The notes under the pieces: model-generated
The model's database searches: none
The model's input: the letters and a program-made list of their open reading frames with translations, nothing else
What the model was told of the DNA's origin: nothing
Position numbers and translations under genes: made by a program
Shown: positions 1 to 11,544 of the stretch, one piece after another
Layout: each line of letters opens with the position of its first letter
Numbering within the stretch: position 1 is the stretch's first letter
Assembly (NCBI GenBank): GCA_009176605.1
Contig: SEYY01002126.1
Span: forward strand, 25,001 to 48,302
Origin: Armadillidium nasatum
Lineage: Eukaryota > Arthropoda > Malacostraca > Isopoda > Armadillidiidae
DNA length: 23,302 nucleotides
Direction of reading: 5' to 3'

Positions 1-812
<812 letters not shown>

Positions 813-1083
813 ACCATTAAGTGGCAAACAATTTGTTTTTTATTAATTTAAATAAATTAACTATATATCTGTGTTTCAATTTCATTATTTTTCATAAGGG
901 ACTGAATTTTCTCTCTATATTTGATGTAAGATGAAAATTAGAAGCAGGAATTCACTGTGTTCCACTTGTGTTCATGTTTTTGAGTAGTTGCACGTTGTTA
1001 ATGATTGACTAGTTTTCGCATCCGTTCACAAATTTCGATCAATGCACGGATAAAATTTGAGAAATTGACCCCTTCAGTATTTT

Positions 1084-1266
<183 letters not shown>

Positions 1267-1274
1267 GATGAAAA

Positions 1275-1640
1275 ATGAGGAGGGGAAAAGAGTATAGGTG
1301 GGGGTGGCGAATTGAGATAAAAGTAGGGAGGGAGAGGTTGGAATGGGTTAACTCCTTTAAACACCTGGGGGCGAATTTATTTGGAGGAGATTGTAGTGTG
1401 GTCGATGAAGTAGGACATGGAATAAAAGAAGAGAAAGTGCTAGAGGGTTTGAGGGATATTTTGAACAGATGAAGGTTTCCCAGAGAGGTGAAGTTGAAAA
1501 TGTTCGAGGTTGCTGTGTACCGGTAGTTATGTATGGTAACGAGGTTTGGAGGTCGAATGCGAGGAAAATGAAAAAAAGTTGGTCTTCGAAATGAAGGATC
1601 TGAGAGTGGTGTGTGGTATAAGTAGAAGGGAGAGAGAAAG
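1275..1640 (+). pseudogene. Non-LTR retrotransposon (LINE) reverse transcriptase, C-terminal fragment
   Basis: This is the thumb and post-RT part of a LINE polymerase, broken by stops and shifts. One frame reads SFKHLGANLFGG and then an EEKVLEGLRDIL helix. After a stop at about 1470 it continues as PREVKLKMFEVAVY, then (another frame) VVMYGNEVWRSNARK, then FEMKDLRVVCGISRR. This order (FKYLG, EVKLKLFEAVV, LMYGSEVW, FEMRCLR, GI.R.DR) is the usual C-terminal block of RTE/jockey-type LINE reverse transcriptases. The catalytic palm is absent and no 3' tail was recognised. It abuts the minus-strand Ty3 remnant at about 1645. LINE identity is well supported; the clade is not certain. Confidence 0.8.
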
Positions 1641-1644
1641 GTGT

Positions 1645-2275
1645 TATTGAGGGACCTGTTCCCACTGTGCCACCTGCAGATTCCTAGATCGCAAAGCCAA
1701 AGATATCGTCTTCCATATAATTCCATTATACCTCTCACATTGCCCATTACCTTGAGGGTTGTAAGGAGTAGTTCTACTAGTAGCTACGCCAAATCCATGA
1801 AGAAATTGTTTCAATTCTTGCGACATAAAAGCAGTACCCCTATCAGAGTGTACATATGAAGGAAGTCCAAATATGGAGAACAAGTTGAGAAAGACACCTT
1901 ATAACAGTTTTAGTAGTCATATCAGAGCAAGGGTACACAAAAGGAAATCTTGAGTATTCATCAATTATGGTAAGCATATACTTGTTACAGGATGAAGATG
2001 GTAGCTGGTCCTTTAAAATCGATATTCAATCTTTCAAATGGTGATGATGCCTTAACAAGTACAGATGAAGGAGGCTTATAAAATCTTGGTTTGCACTCTG
2101 CACAAATAGAACAAAATTTTGTCATGCGTTTTACATCCTCAACAGAGTATGGGAGATTTTTACAACGAATGAAGTGAGCCATTCTAGCAACTCCAGGATG
2201 ATACAAAGAGTTTTGAAGTTGCAACAAAGAGTCTATTCCATCTACAGAGGCACATAAAGATCTTGGCAAAGTATC
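1645..2275 (-). pseudogene. Ty3-type integrase, frameshifted
   Basis: Continuing on the minus strand in another frame: an HHCC zinc finger (HPGVARMAHF ... FCSICAECK), then the core with the first catalytic aspartate in RLNIDFKGP. A shift near 2005-2012 moves the frame to one reading MLTIIDEYSRFPFVYP. A further shift near 1880 restores a frame with SIFGLPSYVHSDRGTAF (second aspartate) and NPQGNGQCERYNG (glutamate). All three DDE residues are therefore visible, but they sit in three frames. The C-terminal DNA-binding region is cut at about 1645. Confidence 0.9.
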
Positions 2276-2282
2276 AAGTATC
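2269..2282. repeat. 7-bp perfect tandem duplication (AAGTATC x2)
   Basis: AAGTATC at 2269-2275 is repeated at 2276-2282. The extra 7 nt separate the RNase H frame from the integrase frame, and removing one copy makes the two frames continuous. It looks like a replication-slippage scar. Confidence 0.9.
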
Positions 2283-3137
2283 AGTTGGTATATTACCCTT
2301 TCCAGGAAGGTATATAATGTCGAAATCATACAAAGACAATTCAATTCTCCATCTCGTAACCTTTTCATTCTTAATTTTTCCTGATAATTTGGCATCAAAC
2401 ATGAAAGAAACGGATTTCTGATCAGTAACTAGAGTAAAATGGTGTCCCATTAAATAATGTTTCCACTTACGCAAGGCCTCAACAATTGCATATGCCTCCT
2501 TTTCCACTGAAGAATGCTTTCGCTCACTATTATTTAAGGTCCTAGAAAAGAATGCAACAGGCTTACCTCCCTGATTAAGTGCAGCTGCTATAGCAAAATC
2601 AGAAGCATCAGTTTCTACAACAAATGGTATTGATTCATTGATTGAGCAGACAATAGCCCTACAGATATCCTGTTTGAGGACATCAAATGAATCTTGAGCA
2701 ATTTTTGGCAAGGGAAACTGTTTACTTTGCACCAGTGATTGTATCTTTTCAGAAAACTTTGGTATCCAATTGGAATAGTAGGAAAACAATCCAACTACTC
2801 TTTTTAGTGTTTTAGCATCAGATGGCAAAGGAAGTTCCAGTAGTGGTCTCAATCTCTCTGGATCAGGTTTTATTTCATTGTGAGAAATGCTATAGCCAAG
2901 CCAATTAATATCTGTTAAGTAAAACTTTGATTTTTCATAATTAATAGTAAGATTGTTTCTTTTGGCAGCCTCAAGAAATCCATTCAAGTTTAAATTGTGT
3001 TCCTCCTCTGTTTTTCCACAAATTACCAAATCATCTAGATATGAATATACACCAAGCAATTTATTACTTTCAATAAAATCATGAATGATACGTTGAAAAC
3101 ATGCAACTCCATTGGTTACACCAAAGGGTATTTTGCA
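2276..3137 (-). pseudogene. Ty3-type reverse transcriptase (C-terminal half) and RNase H, broken
   Basis: The frame is open from the truncation near 3137 to about 2276. It contains RT block PFGVTNG, the catalytic YLDDL motif (the YxDD box), and the connection sequence with WLGYSIS and LFSYYSNWIPKFS. The RNase H follows, with its acidic residues visible in ETDASD, SSVEKEAYA and LVTDQKS. The upstream fingers and first RT aspartates are missing through 5' truncation. The frame ends just after the linker YLPGKGN because of a 7-bp tandem duplication. The enzyme would have copied element RNA into DNA and degraded the RNA strand; this copy cannot. Confidence 0.9.
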
Positions 3138-3178
3138 AAAAGAAAAAAAAAAAAAAAAAGAAAAAAAAAAAAAAAAAG
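3138..3178. repeat. A-rich tract at the Ty3 truncation point
   Basis: Two long A runs separated by single G bases, immediately beyond the point where the Ty3 RT frame stops. It could be a slippage tract or the poly(A) end of another insertion. Confidence 0.9.
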
Positions 3179-3474
3179 AACGGTAGAGGGAAAGTAGGAT
3201 GTTTATTTAGTAGAAAAGTTTTCAAAAACAGAAAAATACCTCAACTCCTCCATGAAATCGACTTGAAATCTTTATTTTACGAAAAAATATAAAAATAATT
3301 ACAATTTGAAATACTTTAAAAAAAAAAACGTGGTTTTCAATGAAGCTATTGAAAAAGTTTGTAGTTAAATTAAGTGTCTGAAGATGGCTGCGCCCAAAGT
3401 GACATTGTGTTAGTGATGCCATCTTGAAAATATGGCATAATACTTTTTGTGAAGAACATTTTTATGAACTTATG
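3179..3474. other. Non-coding stretch with a short hairpin
   Basis: No gene seen. AAGATGGC at 3381-3388 and GCCATCTT at 3418-3425 form an 8-bp inverted repeat with a 29-nt loop. There are short A runs near 3319. Confidence 0.5.
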
Positions 3475-3945
3475 ATGTATAAAAACTTGAGTAGCTGAAT
3501 TCTGCTAAGGTCTCATTTTAAAACCTGAGAGAGTAGACTTACTGTGATTGACTTCGAAAAAAATGTTGCTTCTTGAAGTTCCTTAAAACACAAATTTACT
3601 ATATTTAAGAACACTAGAGGTATACATTTGAGTAGATGTCAATTGAAAGGGTGAATATGAAAAATATATTATAACCTCATACCTTTTAATTTTGAATCCT
3701 TGTTACGAACATGCAAAAAAAAAAAAAAAAAAAAAAAAAATTGCATTTTATAAAAACGTCTGAAAAAGTTTCTTTTTAAACAAGCAGCTTGTTTAGGTGC
3801 CAAATCATAAGAGAGCCATATCGACACAAAAAATAAAACAACATTATAAACCCTTGTAAATGAGAATTTCTCCAATATAAAATGAAAAAAAATAAACAAA
3901 AGCATATACAATAGATAAGATAGTGAAAGCATATTAATAGTTTTT
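3475..3945. repeat. Foldback repeat family, copy R1
   Basis: This shares ordered segments with R2 at about 4125-4640 in the same orientation: ACCTGA..GAG, CTTGAAGTTCCTT or TTTTGAAGTTCCTT, TTTGAGTAGA, TATCGACACAAAAAA, and TAGTGAAAGCATAT near the right end. It is interrupted by an A tract at about 3716-3740. No transposase or coding frame was recognised, so it is probably a non-autonomous element. Edges are approximate. Confidence 0.65.
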
Positions 3946-4124
3946 ACTGATGAATAATTTAATATAATTTTTCCATTATGATTAAAAACTAAACTATAGA
4001 TGAAATAATGAGAGTATAAAGCTTTTATAAAATCTCTTTTTCCCTTTTTTCCCTAATCTTGCTGTCTTGAAAGACAATTCTTCAACGATTCGGAATAAAT
4101 TTATTAAATAAACACTTGAATTAT

Positions 4125-4550
4125 AAAAACTCTGGGTTTGAGCCTTTATTATAAGACCTGAAAGAGAAGGGTCGTAATTAGTGTTAAAATTAAATAATGA
4201 AAAGAGACTTACTATGAACTTTTTAAAAAAGTTTTTTTGCTTTTGAAGTTCCTTCTTATACGAATTCCATATAAATAAGAACGTTACGCAGTTATATATT
4301 TGAGTAGAAGGCAATAGATATGACAGTTAGAAAGAGTTGAAAAAAAGAAATATATAACTCATACCTATTTCTTCGAATTCTGAGAACTTGTAATAAACAA
4401 GCGAGAAAACTTACATTTTTATAACGTCTAGACTTTGAGATGCTTTTATAAAATGTGATCATTGTAAAGCCGGGAGTTTTTCGAAACAAAATGTGGAACA
4501 TCGATACAAAAAACAAACCACCAACTCTACAAACTCCTACCAAGGAGAAC

Positions 4551-4600
<50 letters not shown>

Positions 4601-4640
4601 CACTAGATAAATTAGTGAAAGCATATAAACAGTTTTTATA
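4125..4640. repeat. Foldback repeat family, copy R2
   Basis: Direct repeat of R1 and inverted repeat of R3. It ends with AGTGAAAGCATATAAACAG next to the turnaround at about 4640-4675. A small (TA)n at 4553-4600 lies inside it. Minus-strand open frames here are matched by diverged frames in R1, which reflects repeat homology and not a gene. Confidence 0.65.
4553..4600. repeat. (TA)n microsatellite 3, short
   Basis: About 48 bp of TA repeats with one extra A, inside repeat R2. R1 lacks it at the equivalent place, so it expanded within this copy. Confidence 0.95.
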
Positions 4641-4669
4641 GAATATCACTCACTGTTTGGATTTCTTTT

Positions 4670-5175
4670 AACTGTATTATATAAACTGTTTATATTCTTT
4701 CATTATTTTATCTAGTGTATATACTTTATGTATTCTAAGTTTTCCTTCATATTGGAGAAGTTCCCCTTCAGAGGGGTTGTAAAGTTGGTTTATTTTTTTG
4801 TGTCGATATGACCCTCTCAGTTTGACACCTATACAAGCTGTCGGTTAAAAAATAAGCATCTTTCAAATTTATCGCCGCATTCATACGTTTTTATAAAATG
4901 TAAGTGTTTTTTGCTTGTTCTTTACAAGTCTCCGAATTCAAAATTTAAATTAAAGTTTGCAATTATATATTATTGTTATTCACTTATTTCATACTATCCT
5001 TTCAATTGATTTCTACTCTAATATATACCTTTTTGGCGTTCTAAAATATATTAAAGTTATATATTAAGGAACTCAAGAAGCAACAATCTTCAAAAGAATC
5101 TTAGTAAGTCTATTAACTATTCAATTGTAACGCTAATTCCGACCCTTCTCTTTCAGGTTTTTTAAATATAAACTA
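4670..5175. repeat. Foldback repeat family, copy R3 (inverted)
   Basis: Reverse complement of R2: it starts with CTGTTTATATTCTTTCATTA and passes through TTTGTGTCGATATGACCCTC and GGAACTCAAGAAGCAACAA. It ends with ACCCTTCTCTTTCAGGTTTT, matching the reverse of ACCTGAAAGAGAAGGGT in R2. R2 and R3 together form a large imperfect palindrome with arms of about 500 bp. Confidence 0.65.
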
Positions 5176-5264
5176 AGCATAACTCAGCTCTAAGCATCTT
5201 TTTATTATTATGATACTGTATCATCCTGAAAAGTAAATCATTAACATGTACATTATTCTTATTC

Positions 5265-6137
<873 letters not shown>

Positions 6138-6223
<86 letters not shown>
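6138..6223. repeat. (TA)n microsatellite 5
   Basis: About 86 bp of TA repeats with two AATAT interruptions. It forms the left flank of the 313-bp inverted-repeat element. Confidence 0.97.
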
Positions 6224-6228
6224 GGCTT

Positions 6229-6541
6229 AGGTATAGAATGTTTCTGAGTTTCGATATTTTTTATATCGATATTTTGAAATTTCAATTTTATATCGATATT
6301 TTGAAATTTCGATTTTAATTGGTATCTCATTGCAACGTTTTTGTATAGGTTAGGCCTGTATTTTACGGCAACTTCGGTAATTCAGGTTATGATAAGTTGA
6401 ACTAGGTACGCTAGAAAAATAAATAATAATTATAATAATAATTAGAATAATATTTGAATAGGTATATCGATGTTTCGATATATTGATATTTTCTAATATT
6501 GATATTTTCAAAACATCGAAACTCAGAAACATTCCATACCT
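6229..6541. mobile_element. Candidate MITE: 313-bp element with 27-bp terminal inverted repeats in (TA)n
   Basis: The left end (6229-6255, containing GAATGTTTCTGAGTTTCGAT) and the right end (6515-6541, containing ATCGAAACTCAGAAACATTC) are reverse complements over 27 bp with one mismatch. TA repeats flank both sides. Inside, a unit of about 28 bp containing TATCGATATTTTGAAATTTC occurs twice in tandem, with diverged inverted counterparts near 6464-6515. There is no coding capacity. TIRs and a TA context suggest a Tc1/mariner-type non-autonomous element, but the TA array hides any target-site duplication. Confidence 0.7.
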
Positions 6542-6546
6542 TTACC

Positions 6547-6569
6547 TATATATATATATATATATATAA
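6547..6569. repeat. (TA)n microsatellite 6, short
   Basis: About 23 bp of TA repeats, forming the right flank of the 313-bp inverted-repeat element. Confidence 0.9.
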
Positions 6570-6571
6570 TT

Positions 6572-7254
6572 ATTATGCATGGTTCCTTTTACTTGGTGTT
6601 TAGTTTTTATTCAAAATATGAATAGAAATGAAAGGTATATTGAAAAAAAAAAATAAAAATGGGTTGGAAAATCAAATGCTATCAATTTAAAATTAGTTAA
6701 AGTATTAAAAATCCTTTTATAAAATATAAGGCTAACCACCAAATGTGCCTTTACCTTATAGTGATATAAGCAGAGAATGATGACATAAAAATTATTGATA
6801 TTAATGAATCAATATTTCATAACTTTGCTAGATATTTGAAATACTTAAAAAATATATTTATATACCTTTTTATTTTTTTTTATGGTTATTATGCATGGTT
6901 TATCTCTTACCTAGTATTTAGTTATTTAAAATATAATCTGGAAATTTAGTTTGTATTGAAGAAATAAAATAAAAATAGGTTAGAAAATCAAATTCAATAA
7001 ATTTAGAAATAAGTACTAAAAATCTATTATAAAATAGGGTGGATAAATTCAATAAATTTAAAAAGTTAAAGTATTAAAAACCTGTTATAAAATATAATTA
7101 GGCAGACTACACTGAACATGCCTATGCCTTATAGTGATATATTCAGAGAATGACAAAAATTATCAATGTAATATTGATATTTTATAATATTATTGCTAGA
7201 TATTTGTAATACTTAAAAAGTATATTTTAATACCTTTTTATTTATTTTTTTATT
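6572..7254. repeat. Tandem pair of ~320-365 bp units (U1 6572-6887, U2 6888-7254)
   Basis: Both units start TTATGCATGGTT and share, in order, TTTAGTT, AAAATAGGTTAGAAAATCAA (GGGTTGG in U1), AGTTAAAGTATTAAAAA, CCTTATAGTGATAT, CAGAGAATGA, GCTAGATATTTG and AATACTTAAAAA. They end in ATACCTTTTTATTT. U2 carries a small internal duplication around AATTCAATAAATTTA. No coding frame was found. Confidence 0.8.
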
Positions 7255-7255
7255 T

Positions 7256-7478
7256 GTTAGGCCTATTTGCTGGCCATTAGTAGACCTTTACCATTTAAGT
7301 TAGGGTTAGGTAAAGTCAAACTTATTGTTAGATTTAGTAATTTATATACCTACATTAGTATCGATACATTTTCCAATTATTTTTCTCCTAATTTCTTACA
7401 CCATATTGTCAAAGTTACAGATGAAAACAAGGCTTTATAATATTCAAAATATTTTTACTACCTTAAGTGCATTTTAAT
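7256..7478. repeat. Repeat V1
   Basis: Shares with V2 (7600-7865) the order GTTAGGCCTATT, GGTTAGGT, TTAATTTATAT-like AT text, CCTACATTAGTAT, TAATTTCTTA, ACCATATTGTCAAAGTT, CAGATGAAA and TTTTGATTTAG or TTTTAATTTAG. No coding frame. Confidence 0.75.
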
Positions 7479-7479
7479 T

Positions 7480-7590
7480 TAGTGAATTTGATTTTCCAAC
7501 TCATTTTTATTATTTTTCTTTAATATATATATGTCCAGTTTATATTTGGAATAATAGCTAAATACTAGGTAAGAGACAAATCATGTATTT
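7480..7590. repeat. Inverted partial copy of unit U
   Basis: This segment is the reverse complement of the first ~105 bp of U2. TTTGATTTTCCAACTCATTT matches the reverse of AAATAGGTTAGAAAATCAAA, and TAGGTAAGAGACAAATCATG matches the reverse of CATGGTTTATCTCTTACCTA. U2 and this piece bracket V1. Confidence 0.8.
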
Positions 7591-7599
7591 TTACCTCTT

Positions 7600-7865
7600 T
7601 TTATTTAGGTTAGGCCTATTAGAGTACATTTATCCTTTAAGTAAAGGTTAGGTTAAGTAGAACTAGTTTACAGATTTAATAATTTATATTCCTACATTAG
7701 TATTGATATATCTTCAGATTATCTTCCATTGTATCAATATATTTTCTGATTATCTTCCTCCATCTAATTTCTTATACCATATTGTCAAAGTTGTAGATGA
7801 AAGCCAAGCTCTATGAAGTTCAAAATCTACTTTAACTACCATAAATGTATTTTGATTTAGCAAAT
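7600..7865. repeat. Repeat V2
   Basis: Second direct copy of V1, with a short internal duplication of a TATTTTCTGATTATCTTCC-like segment. It ends near AGCAAATTTAATG. Confidence 0.75.
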
Positions 7866-7928
7866 TTAATGTTTTGATCCATTTGAGTGAAATTTTTTTT
7901 GTTAAAGAATAAATAGGCAAAACTTAAG

Positions 7929-8429
<501 letters not shown>

Positions 8430-8518
<89 letters not shown>
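8430..8518. repeat. (TA)n microsatellite 8
   Basis: About 89 bp of pure TA repeats. Confidence 0.98.
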
Positions 8519-8520
<2 letters not shown>

Positions 8521-9049
8521 AAAGAAGTAAAAGTAACCAAAATTTCAATTTTCGGGAGTTGCAAAAAATCAGGATTACATGATATGACTAATTTTTTTTG
8601 AGAAATACAAACTTTTCTGAAAATAAGAAAGTAGCCTATTTAGAAATATGCAAATTATTATTATTTAAAATTGTAAGTGACAAAAAAATGAAACTGCACA
8701 ATATTTAAAAATGGTTATTCAGTAGTATGTTTTAATATAAATGGATGAAACTAGCATTGTAGATTTTCTAGAACAATTTGAAGAAAAAAAACATTGTAGG
8801 ATTCAAATATTCAACAAAAATCAAAGCTTTGTATAGGAGAAAAAATTGTGCAAATTTTTCAGTATATTCCCTTTGTCAAAATAGCTTAAAATTTGACCTG
8901 TATATAGTTAAATTGATATTCATTTTGCTATACTTTCACTATACTTTGTTGGCTGCCCAAAAAAGTCGAATTATCTGTAATCATTAAACTTTTATTTTTT
9001 TTTTTTTAATTATTATTGTTCCTAACATTTTTATCCATTAAAGGCTTGT
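8519..9049. other. Non-coding stretch, no recognised feature
   Basis: AT-rich sequence with short A and T homopolymers (for example 8995-9008). The 69-codon open frame at 8778-8987 has no motif or coding signature. Confidence 0.5.
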
Positions 9050-9490
9050 GAAATTTTCAGAGGTTGTATGTTTAGTTGGGTAAGATACACATTTTTCATT
9101 TAGAAATTTTTTTTTATATACCCAAGGATTTTGATGATGTGCACAGGAAAATTTTAACATTTTCCCTATGCACAGCATTAAAATGGTTTTCGGGTATATG
9201 AAAATTTTTCAAAATAAAAAATGTATAACTTGCCTAACTATACAACCTCAGAAAATTTTTTTAAGAATTTTATATATCTATTTTATTGCTGTGCACTGGA
9301 AAAATTTAAATTTTTTATTTTTTTCCCATGCACTTCAACAAAATGGTTGAGAATACAAAAATTGTTCTAAATAAAAAATATCTCACCCAGCTTTATAACA
9401 TTTGTAAAAATTTTTGCATACTCAATCATTTTGATACTATGCACAGGAAAATTTTTCCATGCATAGCAACTAAATGGGTATAATAAAAAT
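9050..9490. repeat. Array of three related hairpin-forming modules
   Basis: Each module has an inward pair built on TTTTGAT..TGTGCACAGGAAAA facing TTTTCCCTATGCACAGCA..AAAATGG. The first module has an additional outer pair, CAGAGGTTGTATGTTTAGTTGG (about 9060) and CCTAACTATACAACCTCAGA (about 9234). Diverged modules follow at about 9285-9400 and 9420-9510, spaced about 145 bp apart. It lies directly beyond the 3' end of a minus-strand Penelope-like fragment. No coding frame. Confidence 0.65.
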
Positions 9491-9529
9491 AGTTTTTGAG
9501 GTTGTGCAGTTAGGAAAGATACACAAAGC

Positions 9530-9835
9530 AGAAAAAACCATCAAAATGAAAAATATCACTTCAAAAGTGGTATAGTGTCCGAGTGTGAGATTTCATTTAA
9601 ATTAGGTTCAGTATGCCAAAATTTAAATTTAGTATTCTGTATACAGTGATTACTTTGGAAAGAATGGGACTTTATTGCCTAATAATGGAATGGTATAGTT
9701 CATCTAAAGTTATAAAGGAGATTCCTTTATGTACTGTGATACTTGTGGAAAGTGCGAATGGTTTTCCCTACATAGATAGCCTTACAGTCACTGCACTTAT
9801 ATTTGTACAAGACTGATGAACATAAAGGTAATAGT
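9530..9835 (-). mobile_element. Penelope-like element 3' fragment (GIY-YIG region), copy a
   Basis: Read on the minus strand, the segment aligns base for base over long runs with 12915-13250 on the plus strand. Shared words include TGCAGTGACTGT, CTTTCCACAAGTAT, CTTTAGATGAACTA, CTTTCCAAAGTAATCACTGT, CATACTGAACCTAAT and GAAATCTCACACTC. That region encodes the C-terminal GIY-YIG endonuclease of a Penelope-like element. About 48 nt present in the plus copy (13116-13163) are deleted here. The plus-strand 67-codon frame at 9613-9816 is a shadow of this remnant. Confidence 0.8.
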
Positions 9836-11544
9836 AATTTTATAATTTTTTTTTAAAGTTAAACATTTTCTAATTTTGCCATTAGTAAATTTTGCAAGTT
9901 TGAATTGGAGGAAATATATTTTCAAAATGTCTCCTAATTTTCTTCTTTGTTTGTATTCCAGTCTTCTCATGAAAGGTAATTTTATATACAGGATACCTTT
10001 ACTTCAGCTGGAGATTCTTCTTGAAATTTGGTAGAAAGTTTTCTAAATGACTTATCAATTATAAATTTACTCAAGAATAATGATTTAAGAAAGTCTAGTT
10101 CTCTTGAGAGGCAAAAATATTGTAAAGGTGACCTACCAGCTCTTTGAAATCCCATGACCCTTTTTATATAAGAACCCCAAAACTACAGATTGCTAGCACT
10201 CACCTTACTCTTACTTTAGTCACACGACAAGATAAGGTAGACACTCAGGTCTGGTTTAGGATCCTCGTGTTGCAAGCTTCTCCACCCTCAACACGGCCTG
10301 GGTGAATCAAAGAAAATTGCCAATAAAACCTCTGATACCTATGATATATGACTCTCGTGACTCTACAGATGGCTATACATGAATCAGAATAGTTAAAAAA
10401 AAACAAACTACAGAAAAACTCAGAAACTATCTACTAATTGAGAATACACCCCACTTATATATAAATTTACTGGAATATATGCAGACTCAAACCTTACATC
10501 CAACTGTACACCCTACCATACACACCAGTCGGCATGCATGTTAGTGCACACACCAAATGCAAAATGCTGTTTTTTTTTTTTTTCTTGAGAATTTAATTTA
10601 GTATTTAATAGAAAAAATGTGTGAACCAGAATTGTTACGACCACACTGAACCATTAGTTACATACAAAAATATAAATATTTTCGTATGCTCCAGAAACTT
10701 ACAATTGGGTAATCCAATTGCATACACACACAAATATCTGTGTAGTGCTCAATTATACAAATTTTTATATCATCCACAAATAAATATTTGTGTATGGTTT
10801 AATCAATAATTGCAACCTCATACACAATTATGAATATTTGTGTATTTTCAATTATACAAATTTTTATCATACACAAATATAAATATTTATATATGGTTTA
10901 ATCAATAATTACAACCTAGGTTCTTTATCAAATAAACTACAGATTATTTTGGAATGAGCGGTATGTGTAACTTAACTGGTAATTCGCCAGAGGAGATTGT
11001 TTGTTTTGATTGCCTGCTCAGTTGCAATTCGGCTTAAATGAATAATTGAGTAATTTGGAGTTAATTATCCCATACTACTCATCTGGCCTTAACTTCAGTT
11101 AGATCCCCATCCAATATGAGCTCAAGATTTGCAATTGACTCCAAAATTGGCACCTAAAACATATGGTTATGAATTTAATTTAATATAAACATTAACCCAT
11201 CCAAATAGTTATATATTTAAATGTGTCTAACCTTTCTATTAATGTAAACAAATGTAACTGCAAACTTACCCTAGCAAAGGAGATGAAATTGAAAATCTAA
11301 CTGATTCTGGCTATCTTCCTGTATTAAGTAATATGTTTTTAAAAACTAATTATCTGCAAAGGAAAGAAAAGCTGATTTATAGTCTATCAACATACATCCA
11401 TATCATAACTGAATAATAAATGATATTTAGCTCCCTTAAAAGAAAACAAAAGGGGAGTTCTAATAACTTGATTGTAAGTATGGGTCTGGAGTAACCTATT
11501 TGCAGATTTCTAAATATTATGATGAAATTTTGTATGCTGTATAA
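9836..11544. other. Non-coding stretch between Penelope fragments
   Basis: No gene recognised. The less AT-rich part at 10195-10330 has a CGTGTTG/CAACACG stem (10266-10272 and 10289-10295) but no tRNA fold or transposase frame. A ~99-bp tandem duplication occupies 10719-10917 and is listed separately. A T run lies at 10570-10583. Confidence 0.5.
10719..10917. repeat. ~99-bp tandem duplication
   Basis: Two units, about 10719-10818 and 10819-10917, share CAATTATACAAATTTTTAT, ACAAATA..AATATTT, TATGGTTTAATCAATAATT and CAACCT. A more diverged third unit may precede them near 10660 (ACATACAAAAATATAAATAT). Confidence 0.8.

Larger units (their letters stand above)
1645..3137 (-). mobile_element. Truncated Ty3-type LTR retrotransposon (pol remnant)
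   Basis: Read on the minus strand, the segment runs from mid reverse transcriptase through RNase H and the integrase zinc finger to the integrase core, the Ty3/mdg4 order (RT-RH-IN). The 5' side is cut at about 3137, where the RT reading frame (PFGVTNGVACFQR) stops against an A17-G-A17-type tract. The 3' side is cut at about 1645 against a LINE fragment. No gag, protease, LTR, primer-binding site or envelope was seen. At least three frame disruptions are visible (about 2276, 2005-2012 and 1880-1884), so the copy is dead. Confidence 0.9.

Noticed and set aside
3101..3292. 63-codon plus-strand frame with a poly-Lys run
   Set aside because: It reads through the A tract at the truncated Ty3 edge and is antisense to the RT remnant.
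3669..4624. Minus-strand open frames of 87-110 codons rich in Phe/Leu
   Set aside because: They recur in diverged form in each copy of the foldback repeat and have T-rich composition; they reflect repeat homology and not a conserved protein.
9613..9816. 67-codon plus-strand open frame
   Set aside because: It is antisense to the Penelope-like GIY-YIG remnant, which aligns with 12915-13250 on the other strand.
10195..10330. Less AT-rich island considered as a tRNA or tRNA-derived SINE head
   Set aside because: Only one 7-bp stem (CGTGTTG/CAACACG) was found; no cloverleaf, anticodon arm or intact A/B boxes on either strand.
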